A stretch of 64,000 nt of DNA from JAPHSX01 sp050298555 (GTDB lineage Bacteria > Pseudomonadota > Gammaproteobacteria > Thiohalomonadales > Thiohalomonadaceae), in assembly GCA_050298555.1 (NCBI GenBank), contig JBNKUL010000081.1, positions 1-64,000 on the forward strand, given 5' to 3'. The translations under genes and the position numbers were made by a program. Below are positions 33,676-41,689 of this stretch, one piece after another (position 1 is the stretch's first letter; the number at the start of each line of letters is the position of its first letter). The notes under the pieces were generated by a model. The model saw only the letters and a program-made list of their open reading frames with translations, was not told the DNA's origin and ran no database searches.

Positions 33676-34215
33676 CTACCAGCTAACAGTGATCGTAATA
33701 GTACCTGAATAGGGGGCATCGACATAACTGACACCGTTTCCCGTGGTACTGAGGCGGGCGCCGAGTTTCAGCAGGGCCTCGCCGTTGGCATTGGCAGTCA
33801 AGGTAGGATGGGTGAAGTTGTCGAGGACTAAAGGTTCCGGCTGACCAGTCCCACCCTTGGTCAGGTTGCTGCTGGTGACAGTGATATAAAACAGCACATA
33901 GGCGGGGAAACCGCTGAGCAGATAATGTCCGGCCTGTCCAGGGGTGATGGGAATGATATTACCGGTAACAGAGGGGGGCAGCCCGTTGTAGGGGATCGTC
34001 ATGGTCGAGACAATGGTGTTGTCGGTAATAGCAAACTGACCAAAGGAGAGGGGCTGCTGTTCGGTAATAGCTTCTGCACTAGCTGTGCACGAAAAAATTG
34101 CCGCTGACAGAATCAGCAGCAACGAGAATAGGTTTGTAACTGCACTGCTGCTAAAGCAGCAGGCAGTTACATTTGCGTACGGGTCTTGCTGATCAGTAGC
34201 TGACACTGACGTCAT
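33676..34215 (-). CDS. DUF4402-type pilus subunit (second)
   Basis: A 179-residue predicted exported subunit. After a hydrophobic signal region (NLFSLLLILSAAIFSCTASAEA) come the DUF4402 landmarks: QQPLSFGQFAI, TPGQAGHYLLSGFPAYVLFYITV, ANANGEALLKLGARLSTTG and the end PYSGTITITVSW. DUF4402 proteins are Ig-like beta subunits found with chaperone genes. The chosen Met (34215) overlaps the upstream subunit's stop by 23 bases and lacks a clear ribosome site, so the start could instead be a nearby alternative codon. It lacks the long Thr-rich middle of the first subunit and may be a tip or minor subunit. Confidence 0.75.
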   Translation of the reverse strand: MTSVSATDQQDPYANVTACCFSSSAVTNLFSLLLILSAAIFSCTASAEAITEQQPLSFGQFAITDNTIVSTMTIPYNGLPPSVTGNIIPITPGQAGHYLLSGFPAYVLFYITVTSSNLTKGGTGQPEPLVLDNFTHPTLTANANGEALLKLGARLSTTGNGVSYVDAPYSGTITITVSW

Positions 34216-34777
34216 AAGAACCCGTATAGGTTCCATCCAGGTAACCGGATGAGTAGGTGGTTGTATCCGATGCACCGATGACACCGCCCACCAGGATGGT
34301 CAGAGCACCAGTACCATCAGTTTGGCCAGTCGTAGTGGTGGCCGGGCTTGTGGTAATGCTGTCCATGGTAAAGATGGCGGCATTCGGGCTACCACTGGAA
34401 TGGACCAGGTTAACCAAGCCTGCACCAGAGGTTACGGTGAGGTCGGTATAGGTGGCAGCGCCGGATACGGTCAGCTCGCCCGCGGTTGCGCCACCCAGGG
34501 AGACGATACGCGAGTCGCTGGTGGAATCACCAGAACCAGCAGTAACAGATACGGCACCTGCGGTGCTAACGGTCATGGTAGCCTCGGTACCATCACCAGC
34601 AGTACTGGCTACGGCAAAGATATTACCAAAGCTCAGCGGGGTGGTCTCGGTGAGAGTAATGGTGCTGGATACATTGGCAGTAGTATTGAAGGTATCGGCC
34701 ATAGCGGGGAAGCTAACTGCTAGGGCATTCGCCACAGCAGCGGCAACCGCCAACCGATTTAGCATAGAGTTTTCCAT
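34193..34777 (-). CDS. DUF4402-type major pilin-like subunit (first)
   Basis: A 194-residue exported beta-rich subunit. The signal peptide (about 1-27) ends AMA before DTFNTTANVSS; then TETTPLSFGNIFAVAS, a Gly/Thr/Ser-rich middle and the characteristic end GTYTGSYDVSVSY. These are DUF4402 landmarks; archaic-type pilins have similar low-complexity strands. GGAGAAG sits before the ATG (34777). It is the first gene of the sigma-28-type minus-strand unit, which suggests it is the most abundant subunit. Confidence 0.82.
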   Translation of the reverse strand: MENSMLNRLAVAAAVANALAVSFPAMADTFNTTANVSSTITLTETTPLSFGNIFAVASTAGDGTEATMTVSTAGAVSVTAGSGDSTSDSRIVSLGGATAGELTVSGAATYTDLTVTSGAGLVNLVHSSGSPNAAIFTMDSITTSPATTTTGQTDGTGALTILVGGVIGASDTTTYSSGYLDGTYTGSYDVSVSY

Positions 34778-34834
34778 GGTACTTCTCCTTACATTATTAC
34801 TAGTAGTTAGGATACGGGTGTTCCCGTAATTCCC

Positions 34835-34862
34835 TTATCGGCATAGTGGCGAGGAACCTTTA
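34835..34862 (-). promoter_or_regulatory. Sigma-28-type promoter for the DUF4402 operon
   Basis: On the minus strand TAAAG (34858-34862) is followed after 15 bases by a perfect GCCGATAA (34835-34842). The usual distance from TAAAG is 14, so the spacer is one longer than ideal. It is about 57 bases before the first subunit's ATG. The rest of 34778-35005 shows nothing else. Confidence 0.7.
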
Positions 34863-35005
34863 GAAAAAAAGTGAAGTTTTTCGCATAAGGCAAGAATTAA
34901 TCACATTATTCGCCTGGTTTCCGCTTATTTTCGCCATCCTACTCCAATGGAGAGCCCTTTTTGTTACTTCGCCGACCCTCTTTTATATAAAGGGTATTAT
35001 TGATA

Positions 35006-35947
35006 CTACCATGAACGAACCAGATCGCCAGGGCGCAGTTGCTGGGTCAGGGCACTGTCCTCCATCTCCATCACCGCGGCCTGGGGATGGATTCGGGTGA
35101 TCTTGGCGTAGCCGAGGTACTCCTCTTCAAGGCGCTCGCGCCCTTGCCGGTCGACTCCCATGGAGCGTAGCTGGAACACCCGCATGCGGTCGCCAGGGCG
35201 CAGCCCGGCGTCGTGACCGATGCCAATGTGCAGGTTCAGACCCCGGATATCGGAAATCTCTGCCATCAGCGGGATACAGGAGAGCTCCTGCTCTACTCGG
35301 GTAGCCGCCTCCTTCAGCAGTTTGCCAACGGCAGCGCCGTACTCCGTGGCGAGGAAGGGGGCTTGCAGCGGCTGCAGGCCATGCATGCTTACCTGGCCGC
35401 TTGCCTCGGTATGAAACTTCTTCTGAAACACCACACTGCCCAAATAGCCGTCGTAAACGGTGATCTCCAGGCTGAAGCGGCGCGACTCCTCCTGCAGGGA
35501 CAAAAAGCCCTTGTTGGCAGGAGGGGGGGCAATATCGCGGATATGACCGGTGACGATGAACTGGCTGTTGAGCTCTCGTGACAGGGTGGCCAGCTGTGCC
35601 TCTGGCCCTGCCTCCTGCTGGCCCAGCAGGTTGATACTGCTTTCTGCCAGGTAGTAGCCGCTGCCATCCTTCACCCGCATCGCTCCGCTGCCCTGCAGTG
35701 CCTGCTGCAGGTACTGGGCGGCGGCGCCCCCCAGGGTGGGCATATCCACCGCATCCAGGTGGTTGTCGATGGCGATGTTGAGCACGGTGATGCTCTTGCG
35801 CAGGGCGAATACCGGGTTGTCCTTGGCACTACAGACGATAATCTCCGGTTTCTGTTCCGGCTCGGCGGCATGGAGAGGCGTCACAGCGGCAATGGCCAGA
35901 AGCAGGGCGATTTGGGTGCTGCGGAATATCGGGTTAAACCACTTCAC
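35006..35947 (-). CDS. flgT: FlgT-like flagellar assembly protein
   Basis: A 313-residue exported protein resembling the middle and C-terminal parts of FlgT, which in Vibrio helps build the H ring around the polar flagellar basal body. A signal peptide (about 1-28) ends PLHA before AEP. The middle region has VLNIAIDNHLDAVDMP, FIVTGHIRDIAP and GYLGSVVFQKKFH; the C-terminus has an OB-like LHIGIGHDAGLRPGDRMRVFQL and ending QQLRPGDLVRSW. Typical FlgT proteins have an extra N-terminal domain that I do not see here. The start is a GTG without a clear ribosome site. It is divergent from flgB. Confidence 0.75.
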   Translation of the reverse strand: MKWFNPIFRSTQIALLLAIAAVTPLHAAEPEQKPEIIVCSAKDNPVFALRKSITVLNIAIDNHLDAVDMPTLGGAAAQYLQQALQGSGAMRVKDGSGYYLAESSINLLGQQEAGPEAQLATLSRELNSQFIVTGHIRDIAPPPANKGFLSLQEESRRFSLEITVYDGYLGSVVFQKKFHTEASGQVSMHGLQPLQAPFLATEYGAAVGKLLKEAATRVEQELSCIPLMAEISDIRGLNLHIGIGHDAGLRPGDRMRVFQLRSMGVDRQGRERLEEEYLGYAKITRIHPQAAVMEMEDSALTQQLRPGDLVRSW

Positions 35948-36148
35948 TGTTGCATATACTCACTGGCTGGATTCGTCGATGTGCGCGGTTAGCTTACTCT
36001 TTATATATATAGGGAGTCTAACCGGCGATCCATTTATCGCTATTCAGCAAATCATTACATATCTTGCGATCGCTTAGTAGTCTGCTCGGCCGCCTGCAGT
36101 AAAGTCAAATTATTGACCATCACTCTCCCCTCTTCTGCCACCACCTCC

Positions 36149-36180
36149 TGCCGCCATGCGGCATTTTTTTGCCGCCATGC
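36149..36180. repeat. Direct repeat in the flgT-flgB gap
   Basis: TGCCGCCATGC occurs at 36149-36159 and 36170-36180, 21 bases (two helical turns) apart, with GGCATTTTTTT between. It lies 70-100 bases upstream of the flgB sigma-54 promoter, where an enhancer-binding regulator such as FleQ would bind, but it does not obviously match a known site. Apart from this repeat, the promoter and an A+T-rich stretch near 36000-36010, the 365-base gap 35948-36312 shows no gene. Confidence 0.45.
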
Positions 36181-36249
36181 CTACCTGATGCCTCATAGAT
36201 GCATGGCTGAGTTTTGTAACTGCTTGAAAACAAAGAATAAGTGATTTTG

Positions 36250-36265
36250 TGGCACAGAATCTGCA
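36250..36265 (+). promoter_or_regulatory. Sigma-54 promoter for flgB operon
   Basis: TGGCACAGAATCTGCA has GG at 36251-36252 and GC at 36263-36264, 12 bases apart, 48 bases before flgB. It probably drives flgBCDEF under FleQ and/or FleR. Confidence 0.88.
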
Positions 36266-36312
36266 TTGATGTAGGCAAACAGTTAGCAAACATTCTTTGC
36301 GGAGTACGGAAG

Positions 36313-36711
36313 ATGCCAAGTTTGAACAGTGCATTGGGTTTACACGAGGCGGCGCTCAAGGTCAGGGCGCAGCGTATGGAGGTGCTCTCCTCCAACCTCG
36401 CCAATGCCGATACGCCCAATTACAAGGCACGTGATATCGACTTCAAGTCGGTGCTGAGTAATGCCCAATCAAAAACCGTACCGGCCTCGGCGCTGAAGAC
36501 CACCCACGCCGGCCATATGCAGCAGCCGGGCATGGTGATGGGCGCGCAGCTGCAGTACCGCAATCCGACACAGCCCTCGATTGACGGCAACACCGTCGAT
36601 ACGCAGGTGGAGAAGTCGAAGTTCATGGAAAACGCGCTGCAGTACCAGGCCACCCTGAGCTTTATCGACAGCCGCATTAAGACCCTGCGCAAGGCGATTA
36701 GAGGAGAGTAA
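36313..36711 (+). CDS. flgB: Flagellar basal-body rod protein FlgB
   Basis: The proximal rod protein, 132 residues. It shows the rod-family N-terminus with VRAQRMEVLSSNLANADTPNYKARDIDF and the C-terminal QVEKSKFMENALQYQATLSFI helix used for stacking. The start at 36313 (MPSLNSAL) is chosen because the frame upstream carries no similarity and a GGAG lies before it. It opens the flgBCDEF operon, 2 bases before flgC. Confidence 0.96.
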   Translation: MPSLNSALGLHEAALKVRAQRMEVLSSNLANADTPNYKARDIDFKSVLSNAQSKTVPASALKTTHAGHMQQPGMVMGAQLQYRNPTQPSIDGNTVDTQVEKSKFMENALQYQATLSFIDSRIKTLRKAIRGE

Positions 36712-36713
36712 TC

Positions 36714-37130
36714 ATGTCCATGTTCAAAGTATTCGATACCGCCGGTTCAGCCATGAGCGCGCAGTCACTGCGCCTCAACGTTACCGCCAGTAACATGGCC
36801 AACGCCAATAGCGTCAGCTCCAGTGAGGGGGATACCTACCGTGCCCGCCAGCCGGTCTTCGCGGCGATGTTGGAGGAGGCGGGAGGCTCTCAGCAGGCCA
36901 ATGTGGGCGTACAGGTAAAGGGTATCGTCGAAAGTGAGGCTCCCCTGCAGCGCCAGTACAACCCCAACCATCCTATGGCCAATGAAGAGGGCTATATCTT
37001 CATGCCCAACGTCAACATCGTGGAGGAGATGGCGAACATGATCTCCGCCTCGCGCTCCTACCAGAGCAATGTGGAGGTCATCAACACTGCCAAGCAGTTG
37101 ATGATGCGTACCCTCACCATGGGCCAATAA
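36714..37130 (+). CDS. flgC: Flagellar basal-body rod protein FlgC
   Basis: A proximal rod protein, 138 residues. The rod/hook N-terminal helix (FDTAGSAMSAQSLRLNVTASNMANANSV, seen with the conserved ASNMANA) and the C-terminal NVNIVEEMANMISASRSYQ helix are both intact. Length is normal. It is separated from flgB by 2 bases and from flgD by 14. Confidence 0.96.
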   Translation: MSMFKVFDTAGSAMSAQSLRLNVTASNMANANSVSSSEGDTYRARQPVFAAMLEEAGGSQQANVGVQVKGIVESEAPLQRQYNPNHPMANEEGYIFMPNVNIVEEMANMISASRSYQSNVEVINTAKQLMMRTLTMGQ

Positions 37131-37144
37131 GAAGGAATTGAACG

Positions 37145-37822
37145 ATGAGCACCATTGAGCAAACCAGCGTCAATCCTTACGACTCTCTTGGCTACAGCGC
37201 CCGCAAGGAGCCCGCCAAGGAGAGCAACGGCATGCAGGACGAGTTTATGACCCTGATGCTGACGCAGATGAAGAATCAGGATCCCCTGAAGCCGATGGAG
37301 AACGGGGAGTTCCTCGCCCAGCTGGCGCAGTTCAACACCGTTACCGGCGTACAGGAGCTGCAGAAGTCGTTTGAGGACTTTGCCTCTTCGATGCAGGCCA
37401 ATCAGGCGCTGCAGGCCTCCGGTCTGGTGGGACGCCAGGTAGCCATCAGCAGTAGTGAGGCGATGCTGGAGCAGGGCGGAACCGTGGAGGGCACCATGAC
37501 GTTGCCCTCCAGCACCAATAACCTGCAGCTGGGTGTTTACGACTCCTCGGGCCAGCTGGTGCGCAAGATTGCCATGGGCACCCAGAGTGCCGGTGAGCAT
37601 AGCTTCAGCTGGGACGGGCTCGCGGATGATGGCTCCCAACTGCCCCCCGGTGTCTACCACATTAGCGCCGAGGCCGAGATCGATGGCGCCCCTACCTCCC
37701 TGGAAACCAAAACCTATGCCACCGTCGAGTCGGTGAGCATGGCGGGCGGCGCCCAGGGTATTCAACTGAATTTATCGGGAATCGGTACCGTATCGTTCTC
37801 GGAAGTAACACAGGTCAAGTAA
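37145..37822 (+). CDS. flgD: Hook-capping protein FlgD
   Basis: FlgD forms the temporary cap that guides assembly of hook subunits. The 225-residue protein has the conserved N-terminal FMTLMLTQMKNQDPLKPMEN segment (about 35-55) and the FLAQLAQFNTVTGVQEL block, then a FlgD tudor/Ig-like core (about 95-210; SWDGLADDGSQLPPGVY). The length and position before flgE are usual. Confidence 0.95.
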   Translation: MSTIEQTSVNPYDSLGYSARKEPAKESNGMQDEFMTLMLTQMKNQDPLKPMENGEFLAQLAQFNTVTGVQELQKSFEDFASSMQANQALQASGLVGRQVAISSSEAMLEQGGTVEGTMTLPSSTNNLQLGVYDSSGQLVRKIAMGTQSAGEHSFSWDGLADDGSQLPPGVYHISAEAEIDGAPTSLETKTYATVESVSMAGGAQGIQLNLSGIGTVSFSEVTQVK

Positions 37823-37849
37823 CCGTATTCAAACGGAGGAGACAGAGTC

Positions 37850-39109
37850 ATGGCTTTCCAAACAGCACTTAGTGGTCTTAACGCAGCGGCCGGTAACCTC
37901 AACGTCACCGGTCACAATATCGCCAACGCCAGCACCACCGGTTTTAAGAAATCGCGCGCCGAGTTCGCCGATGTCTATGCGGTGAGCTTCGGCGGTGTCG
38001 CCAAGAACGCTACCGGTAGCGGTGTGCGCCTGGCGAATGTACAGCAGGAGTTCAAGCAGGGCAATATCGACTTTACCGACAACAACCTGGACCTGGCGAT
38101 CAGCGGTGACGGTTTCTTCACCCTCAGTGACGGTGGTGAGATGAAATATACCCGTGCCGGTGCCTTCAGCGTCGACAAGGATGGCTATATCGTCAACTCT
38201 CAGGGCGCCAGATTGCAGGCCTACGACGTCGATGCAAGTACCGGCCTGGCCAGCAACTTTACGCCTCAGGACCTGCGCCTCGACATGGGGGCCAGCCCGG
38301 CCAGTGCCACCACCGGTATCGAGGCCAGCCTTAACCTCGACGCCGGCTCCGTGCCGATTGATAGTGTCGCCTACCCGGCACTGGATACCGCGGACCCGAA
38401 CACCTACAACTTTTCTACTACCACCACGATCTACGACTCCCTGGGTGAGCAGCACGAGGCGACGCTCTATTTCCGCAAGGATGACACCATGGCGGCAAAT
38501 ACCTGGGATGCCACGCTGCAGATCAACGATGCCGACGGTACCTCGGTCTTCACCGGTGATACCGAGACCGTCCAGTTTGCCAACGACGGCACGCTGCTGA
38601 CCACGGGTGGAATCGACTTCCTCAACGGTTCCGGTGCCTGGACCCCCTCTACCGGCGCCGCTGATTTCAACTCCTTCACGGTCGACTTCGCCGGTAGTAC
38701 CCAGTTCGGTGCCAACTCCACGGTGAACAGCCTCTACCAGGACGGCTACACCACCGGTACCGTGAGCGGCCTTTCGGTCGACCCCACCGGCGTGGTCTTC
38801 GCCCGTTATACCAACGGCCAGGCACAGAGCCTGGGGGCAGTGGCCATCGCCCGTTTCTCCAACCCCAATGGTCTGACCCAGCTGGGTGATACCAACTGGG
38901 CGCAAAGCTTCGAATCGGGTGAGCCGCTGGCCGGCCAGGCCGGTACCGGCACCTTCGGTGTGATCCAGTCCGGTGCCCTGGAGGGTTCCAACGTCGACAT
39001 CTCCAAGCAGCTGGTTAACATGATCATCGCGCAGCGCGACTATCAGGCCAATGCCAAGATGATCAGTACCGAAGACCAGGTCACCCAGACCATCATCAAC
39101 ATCCGTTAA
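37850..39109 (+). CDS. flgE: Flagellar hook protein FlgE
   Basis: The main hook subunit, 419 residues. MAFQTALSGLNAAAGNLNVTG and HNIANASTTGFKKSRAEF form the N-terminal rod/hook domain; the middle D1-D2 region is Thr/Asp-rich; the C-terminal LEGSNVDISKQLVNMIIAQRDYQANAKMI block is typical (written as landmarks). The length is that of gammaproteobacterial FlgE. GGAGGAG lies before the start. Confidence 0.96.
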   Translation: MAFQTALSGLNAAAGNLNVTGHNIANASTTGFKKSRAEFADVYAVSFGGVAKNATGSGVRLANVQQEFKQGNIDFTDNNLDLAISGDGFFTLSDGGEMKYTRAGAFSVDKDGYIVNSQGARLQAYDVDASTGLASNFTPQDLRLDMGASPASATTGIEASLNLDAGSVPIDSVAYPALDTADPNTYNFSTTTTIYDSLGEQHEATLYFRKDDTMAANTWDATLQINDADGTSVFTGDTETVQFANDGTLLTTGGIDFLNGSGAWTPSTGAADFNSFTVDFAGSTQFGANSTVNSLYQDGYTTGTVSGLSVDPTGVVFARYTNGQAQSLGAVAIARFSNPNGLTQLGDTNWAQSFESGEPLAGQAGTGTFGVIQSGALEGSNVDISKQLVNMIIAQRDYQANAKMISTEDQVTQTIINIR

Positions 39110-39141
39110 GCGTTGATGTAACCAAGCAGTGAGGTGATGTC

Positions 39142-39888
39142 ATGGACCGTATGCTCTATTTAGCAATGTCCAGCGCCAAGCAGACGATGGTGGCGCAGGC
39201 GGTCAACAGCAACAACTTGGCCAATGCCACCACCACCGGCTTTAAGCAGGACCTGGAGCAGTTCCGCAGCATGCCGGTCTACGGCGACGGCATGCCGAGC
39301 CGGGTCTACGCCATGGCCGAGCGTCCGGCCACTGACCTTTCCGCCGGTACCCTCAACAGCACCGGGCGCGAGCTCGATGTGGCGGTGAGTGGCGATGGCT
39401 GGATTGCGGTGCAGAGCAATGACGGCAGCGAGGCCTACACTCGCGCCGGTGATCTGCGCCTCGATGCCAACGGCATGCTTACCACCGGCAGCGGTTTGCC
39501 GGTGATCGGCAATAACGGTGGTCCCATCGTGGTGCCGCCGGCCGAGAAGCTGGAGATCGGCGCCGACGGCACCATCTCTATCCGTCCCGTGGGTCAGGCC
39601 CCCAACGTGCTGGCCGAGGTGGATCGCATCAAGCTGGTCAACCCGGCTGCCGATGAGGTCACCAAGGGCACCGACGGCCTTATCCGCATGAAGGAGGAGG
39701 GGGCGGTAGCCGACCCCGATGCCGGTGTGCAGCTCATCTCCGGTGCGCTGGAGGGGAGTAACGTCAACACTGTCGAGTCGATGGTGAAGATGATCGAACT
39801 GCAGCGTCAGTACGAGATGCAGGTGAAGATGATGAAGAACGCCGAGGAGAACGACTCCGCCGCCTCATCTATTTTGAAGATAAGTTAA
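39142..39888 (+). CDS. flgF: Flagellar rod protein FlgF
   Basis: A proximal rod protein, 248 residues. The N-terminus has the family block NSNNLANATTTGFKQDLEQF, the middle has LDVAVSGDGWIAVQ, and the C-terminus has ALEGSNVNTVESMVKMIELQRQYE as landmarks. It ends the flgBCDEF unit. The following 262 bases (39889-40150) carry a separate sigma-54 promoter for flgG and no other clear feature. Confidence 0.95.
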   Translation: MDRMLYLAMSSAKQTMVAQAVNSNNLANATTTGFKQDLEQFRSMPVYGDGMPSRVYAMAERPATDLSAGTLNSTGRELDVAVSGDGWIAVQSNDGSEAYTRAGDLRLDANGMLTTGSGLPVIGNNGGPIVVPPAEKLEIGADGTISIRPVGQAPNVLAEVDRIKLVNPAADEVTKGTDGLIRMKEEGAVADPDAGVQLISGALEGSNVNTVESMVKMIELQRQYEMQVKMMKNAEENDSAASSILKIS

Positions 39889-40077
39889 GTCACCGATACG
39901 GCAGGTCATACTAGCTCCTCTCTCAAGGCTGGATGACTCGTGTCACAAAGCGTGTAAGCTGGGCCGCTGCCCGGTATCCGCAGCTGGACATGAATAGGCC
40001 GTCACTCACCCCCGCGCAGGGCGGTTCTCGCCGCTATAGCCGCATATTCCCCGTTATACCCCAAATATTTTCGTAGT

Positions 40078-40093
40078 TGGCACACCTGTTGCA
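40078..40093 (+). promoter_or_regulatory. Sigma-54 promoter for flgG
   Basis: TGGCACACCTGTTGCA has GG at 40079-40080 and GC at 40091-40092, 12 bases apart, and matches the consensus at nearly every position. It is 58 bases before flgG and splits the flg genes between flgF and flgG. Confidence 0.9.
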
Positions 40094-40150
40094 TTGTGAC
40101 TGTTAAGGACGCAAAAGCGTCAAAATAATTGCACAGCGAGGTGAATCGTC

Positions 40151-40936
40151 ATGAATCCGGCACTATGGATTGCGAAAACAGGACTCGAAGCACAACAGAC
40201 CAAGATGGGCGTGGTGTCCAATAACCTGGCAAACGTCAGCACCACCGGTTTTAAGCGCGACCGCGCCGTCTTCGAAGACCTGCTCTATCAGAACGTACGC
40301 CAGCCCGGGGCTCAGAGCAGCCAGGACACGACACTGCCCTCCGGCCTGCTGCGCGGTACCGGTGTCCGTACCGTTGCCACCGAGAAGCTCCACACTCAGG
40401 GCAATCTGGTGCAGACCGACAATGCGCTCGATGTCGCCATCGAGGGGCGCGGCTTTTTCCAGATCCTGCGTCCTGACGGCAGCCTCGGTTACACCCGCGA
40501 CGGCAGCTTCAAGATGGATGCGCAGGGGCAACTTGTTACCGCCAACGGCCATCTTTTGCAGCCCGCCATAACCATCCCTGCCAATGCCCAGAGCATCACC
40601 ATTGGTGATGACGGCGTGGTCTCGGTACTGGAGGCGGGCAACGCCACCCCCACCCAGGTGGGTACCCTACAGCTGGCCGACTTCGTCAATCCCGCGGGTT
40701 TGCAGGCGGTAGGCCAGAACCTCTACCTGGAGACCGGCTCCAGCGGGGCGCCGCAGCAGGGTAATCCCGGTATCGGCGGCCTGGGGGCGGTCAAGCAGGG
40801 GGCGCTGGAGACCTCCAACGTCAATGTTGTGGAGGAGATGGTCAATATGATCGAGACGCAGCGCGCCTACGAGATCAACTCCAAGGCTATCTCCACCAGC
40901 GATCAGATGCTGCAGTACATCAACAACAATATGTAA
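40151..40936 (+). CDS. flgG: Flagellar distal rod protein FlgG
   Basis: The distal rod subunit, 261 residues, the usual length. N-terminal SNNLANVSTTGFKRDRAVFEDLLYQ, the central LDVAIEGRGFFQI and the C-terminal GALETSNVNVVEEMVNMIETQRAYE are the family landmarks. It begins the flgGHIJ unit under its own sigma-54 promoter. Confidence 0.97.
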   Translation: MNPALWIAKTGLEAQQTKMGVVSNNLANVSTTGFKRDRAVFEDLLYQNVRQPGAQSSQDTTLPSGLLRGTGVRTVATEKLHTQGNLVQTDNALDVAIEGRGFFQILRPDGSLGYTRDGSFKMDAQGQLVTANGHLLQPAITIPANAQSITIGDDGVVSVLEAGNATPTQVGTLQLADFVNPAGLQAVGQNLYLETGSSGAPQQGNPGIGGLGAVKQGALETSNVNVVEEMVNMIETQRAYEINSKAISTSDQMLQYINNNM

Positions 40937-40966
40937 GCCGCTTGATGTAGGCAGGAGGAGAGTAGG

Positions 40967-41674
40967 ATGAGAATTTCACACATAGCAAAGGGCGTTCTGC
41001 TTGGCGGCGCGGTGCTGATGGCAGGCTGTACCACTACCTCGCCCAGGGAGAACCGTGCCGAGTACGCACCGATCTACCCGACTCAGCAGCCTAGCTACCC
41101 GGTCGCGGCTCAGGCGCCGCAGAACGGCAACGGCTCCATCTATAAGCCGGGTTTTGGCGTTAGCCTGTTCTCCGATACCAAGGCGCACCGTATCGGCGAC
41201 CTTATCACCGTGGTACTGAGCGAGAACACTACGGCGCAGAAGACCGCTTCCACCTCCAGCAACAAGGATCAGACCGTCGACTTTGCTGCGCCGACCCTGC
41301 TGGGTGGGCCGGTGTTGCATAACAATAAAGAGATCCTCAACAACCAGGTGGACATGGGCAACAGCTTCGCCGGTGACGGTGCCAGCAGCCAAAGCAACAG
41401 CCTCAACGGCAGCATCACCGTGTTCGTCGCCCAGGTGCTGCCCAATGGCAACCTGGTGATCAGGGGTGAGAAGAAGATGACCCTCAACCAGGGGGACGAG
41501 TACCTGCGCATCTCCGGCATTGTGCGTCCGGCGGATGTGTCACCGAGCAACACCGTTCCCTCCACCAAGGTGGCGAACGCCGAGATCCTCTACAGCGGCG
41601 ACGGTGCGATTAACGACGCCAACCGCCAGGGCTGGTTGGCCCGCTTCTTCAACGGCCCGGTATGGCCCTTCTAG
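40967..41674 (+). CDS. flgH: Flagellar L-ring protein FlgH
   Basis: The outer-membrane L-ring subunit, 235 residues. It is a lipoprotein: the lipobox LMAGC puts the acylated Cys at residue 21. Family blocks are GDLITVVLSENTTAQK, NGNLVIRGEKKMTLNQGDEYLRISGIVRP and the C-terminal AEILYSGDGAINDANRQGWLARFFN region. It lies between flgG and flgI, 15 bases before the latter. Confidence 0.96.
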   Translation: MRISHIAKGVLLGGAVLMAGCTTTSPRENRAEYAPIYPTQQPSYPVAAQAPQNGNGSIYKPGFGVSLFSDTKAHRIGDLITVVLSENTTAQKTASTSSNKDQTVDFAAPTLLGGPVLHNNKEILNNQVDMGNSFAGDGASSQSNSLNGSITVFVAQVLPNGNLVIRGEKKMTLNQGDEYLRISGIVRPADVSPSNTVPSTKVANAEILYSGDGAINDANRQGWLARFFNGPVWPF

Positions 41675-41689
41675 GCAGGAGTTAGGACA

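Noticed and set aside
37829..38905. A long open frame on the minus strand opposite flgE (about 358 codons).
   Set aside because: It is a composition shadow: flgE is unmistakable on the plus strand and the antisense protein is low-complexity Gly/Val/Thr-rich with no family features.
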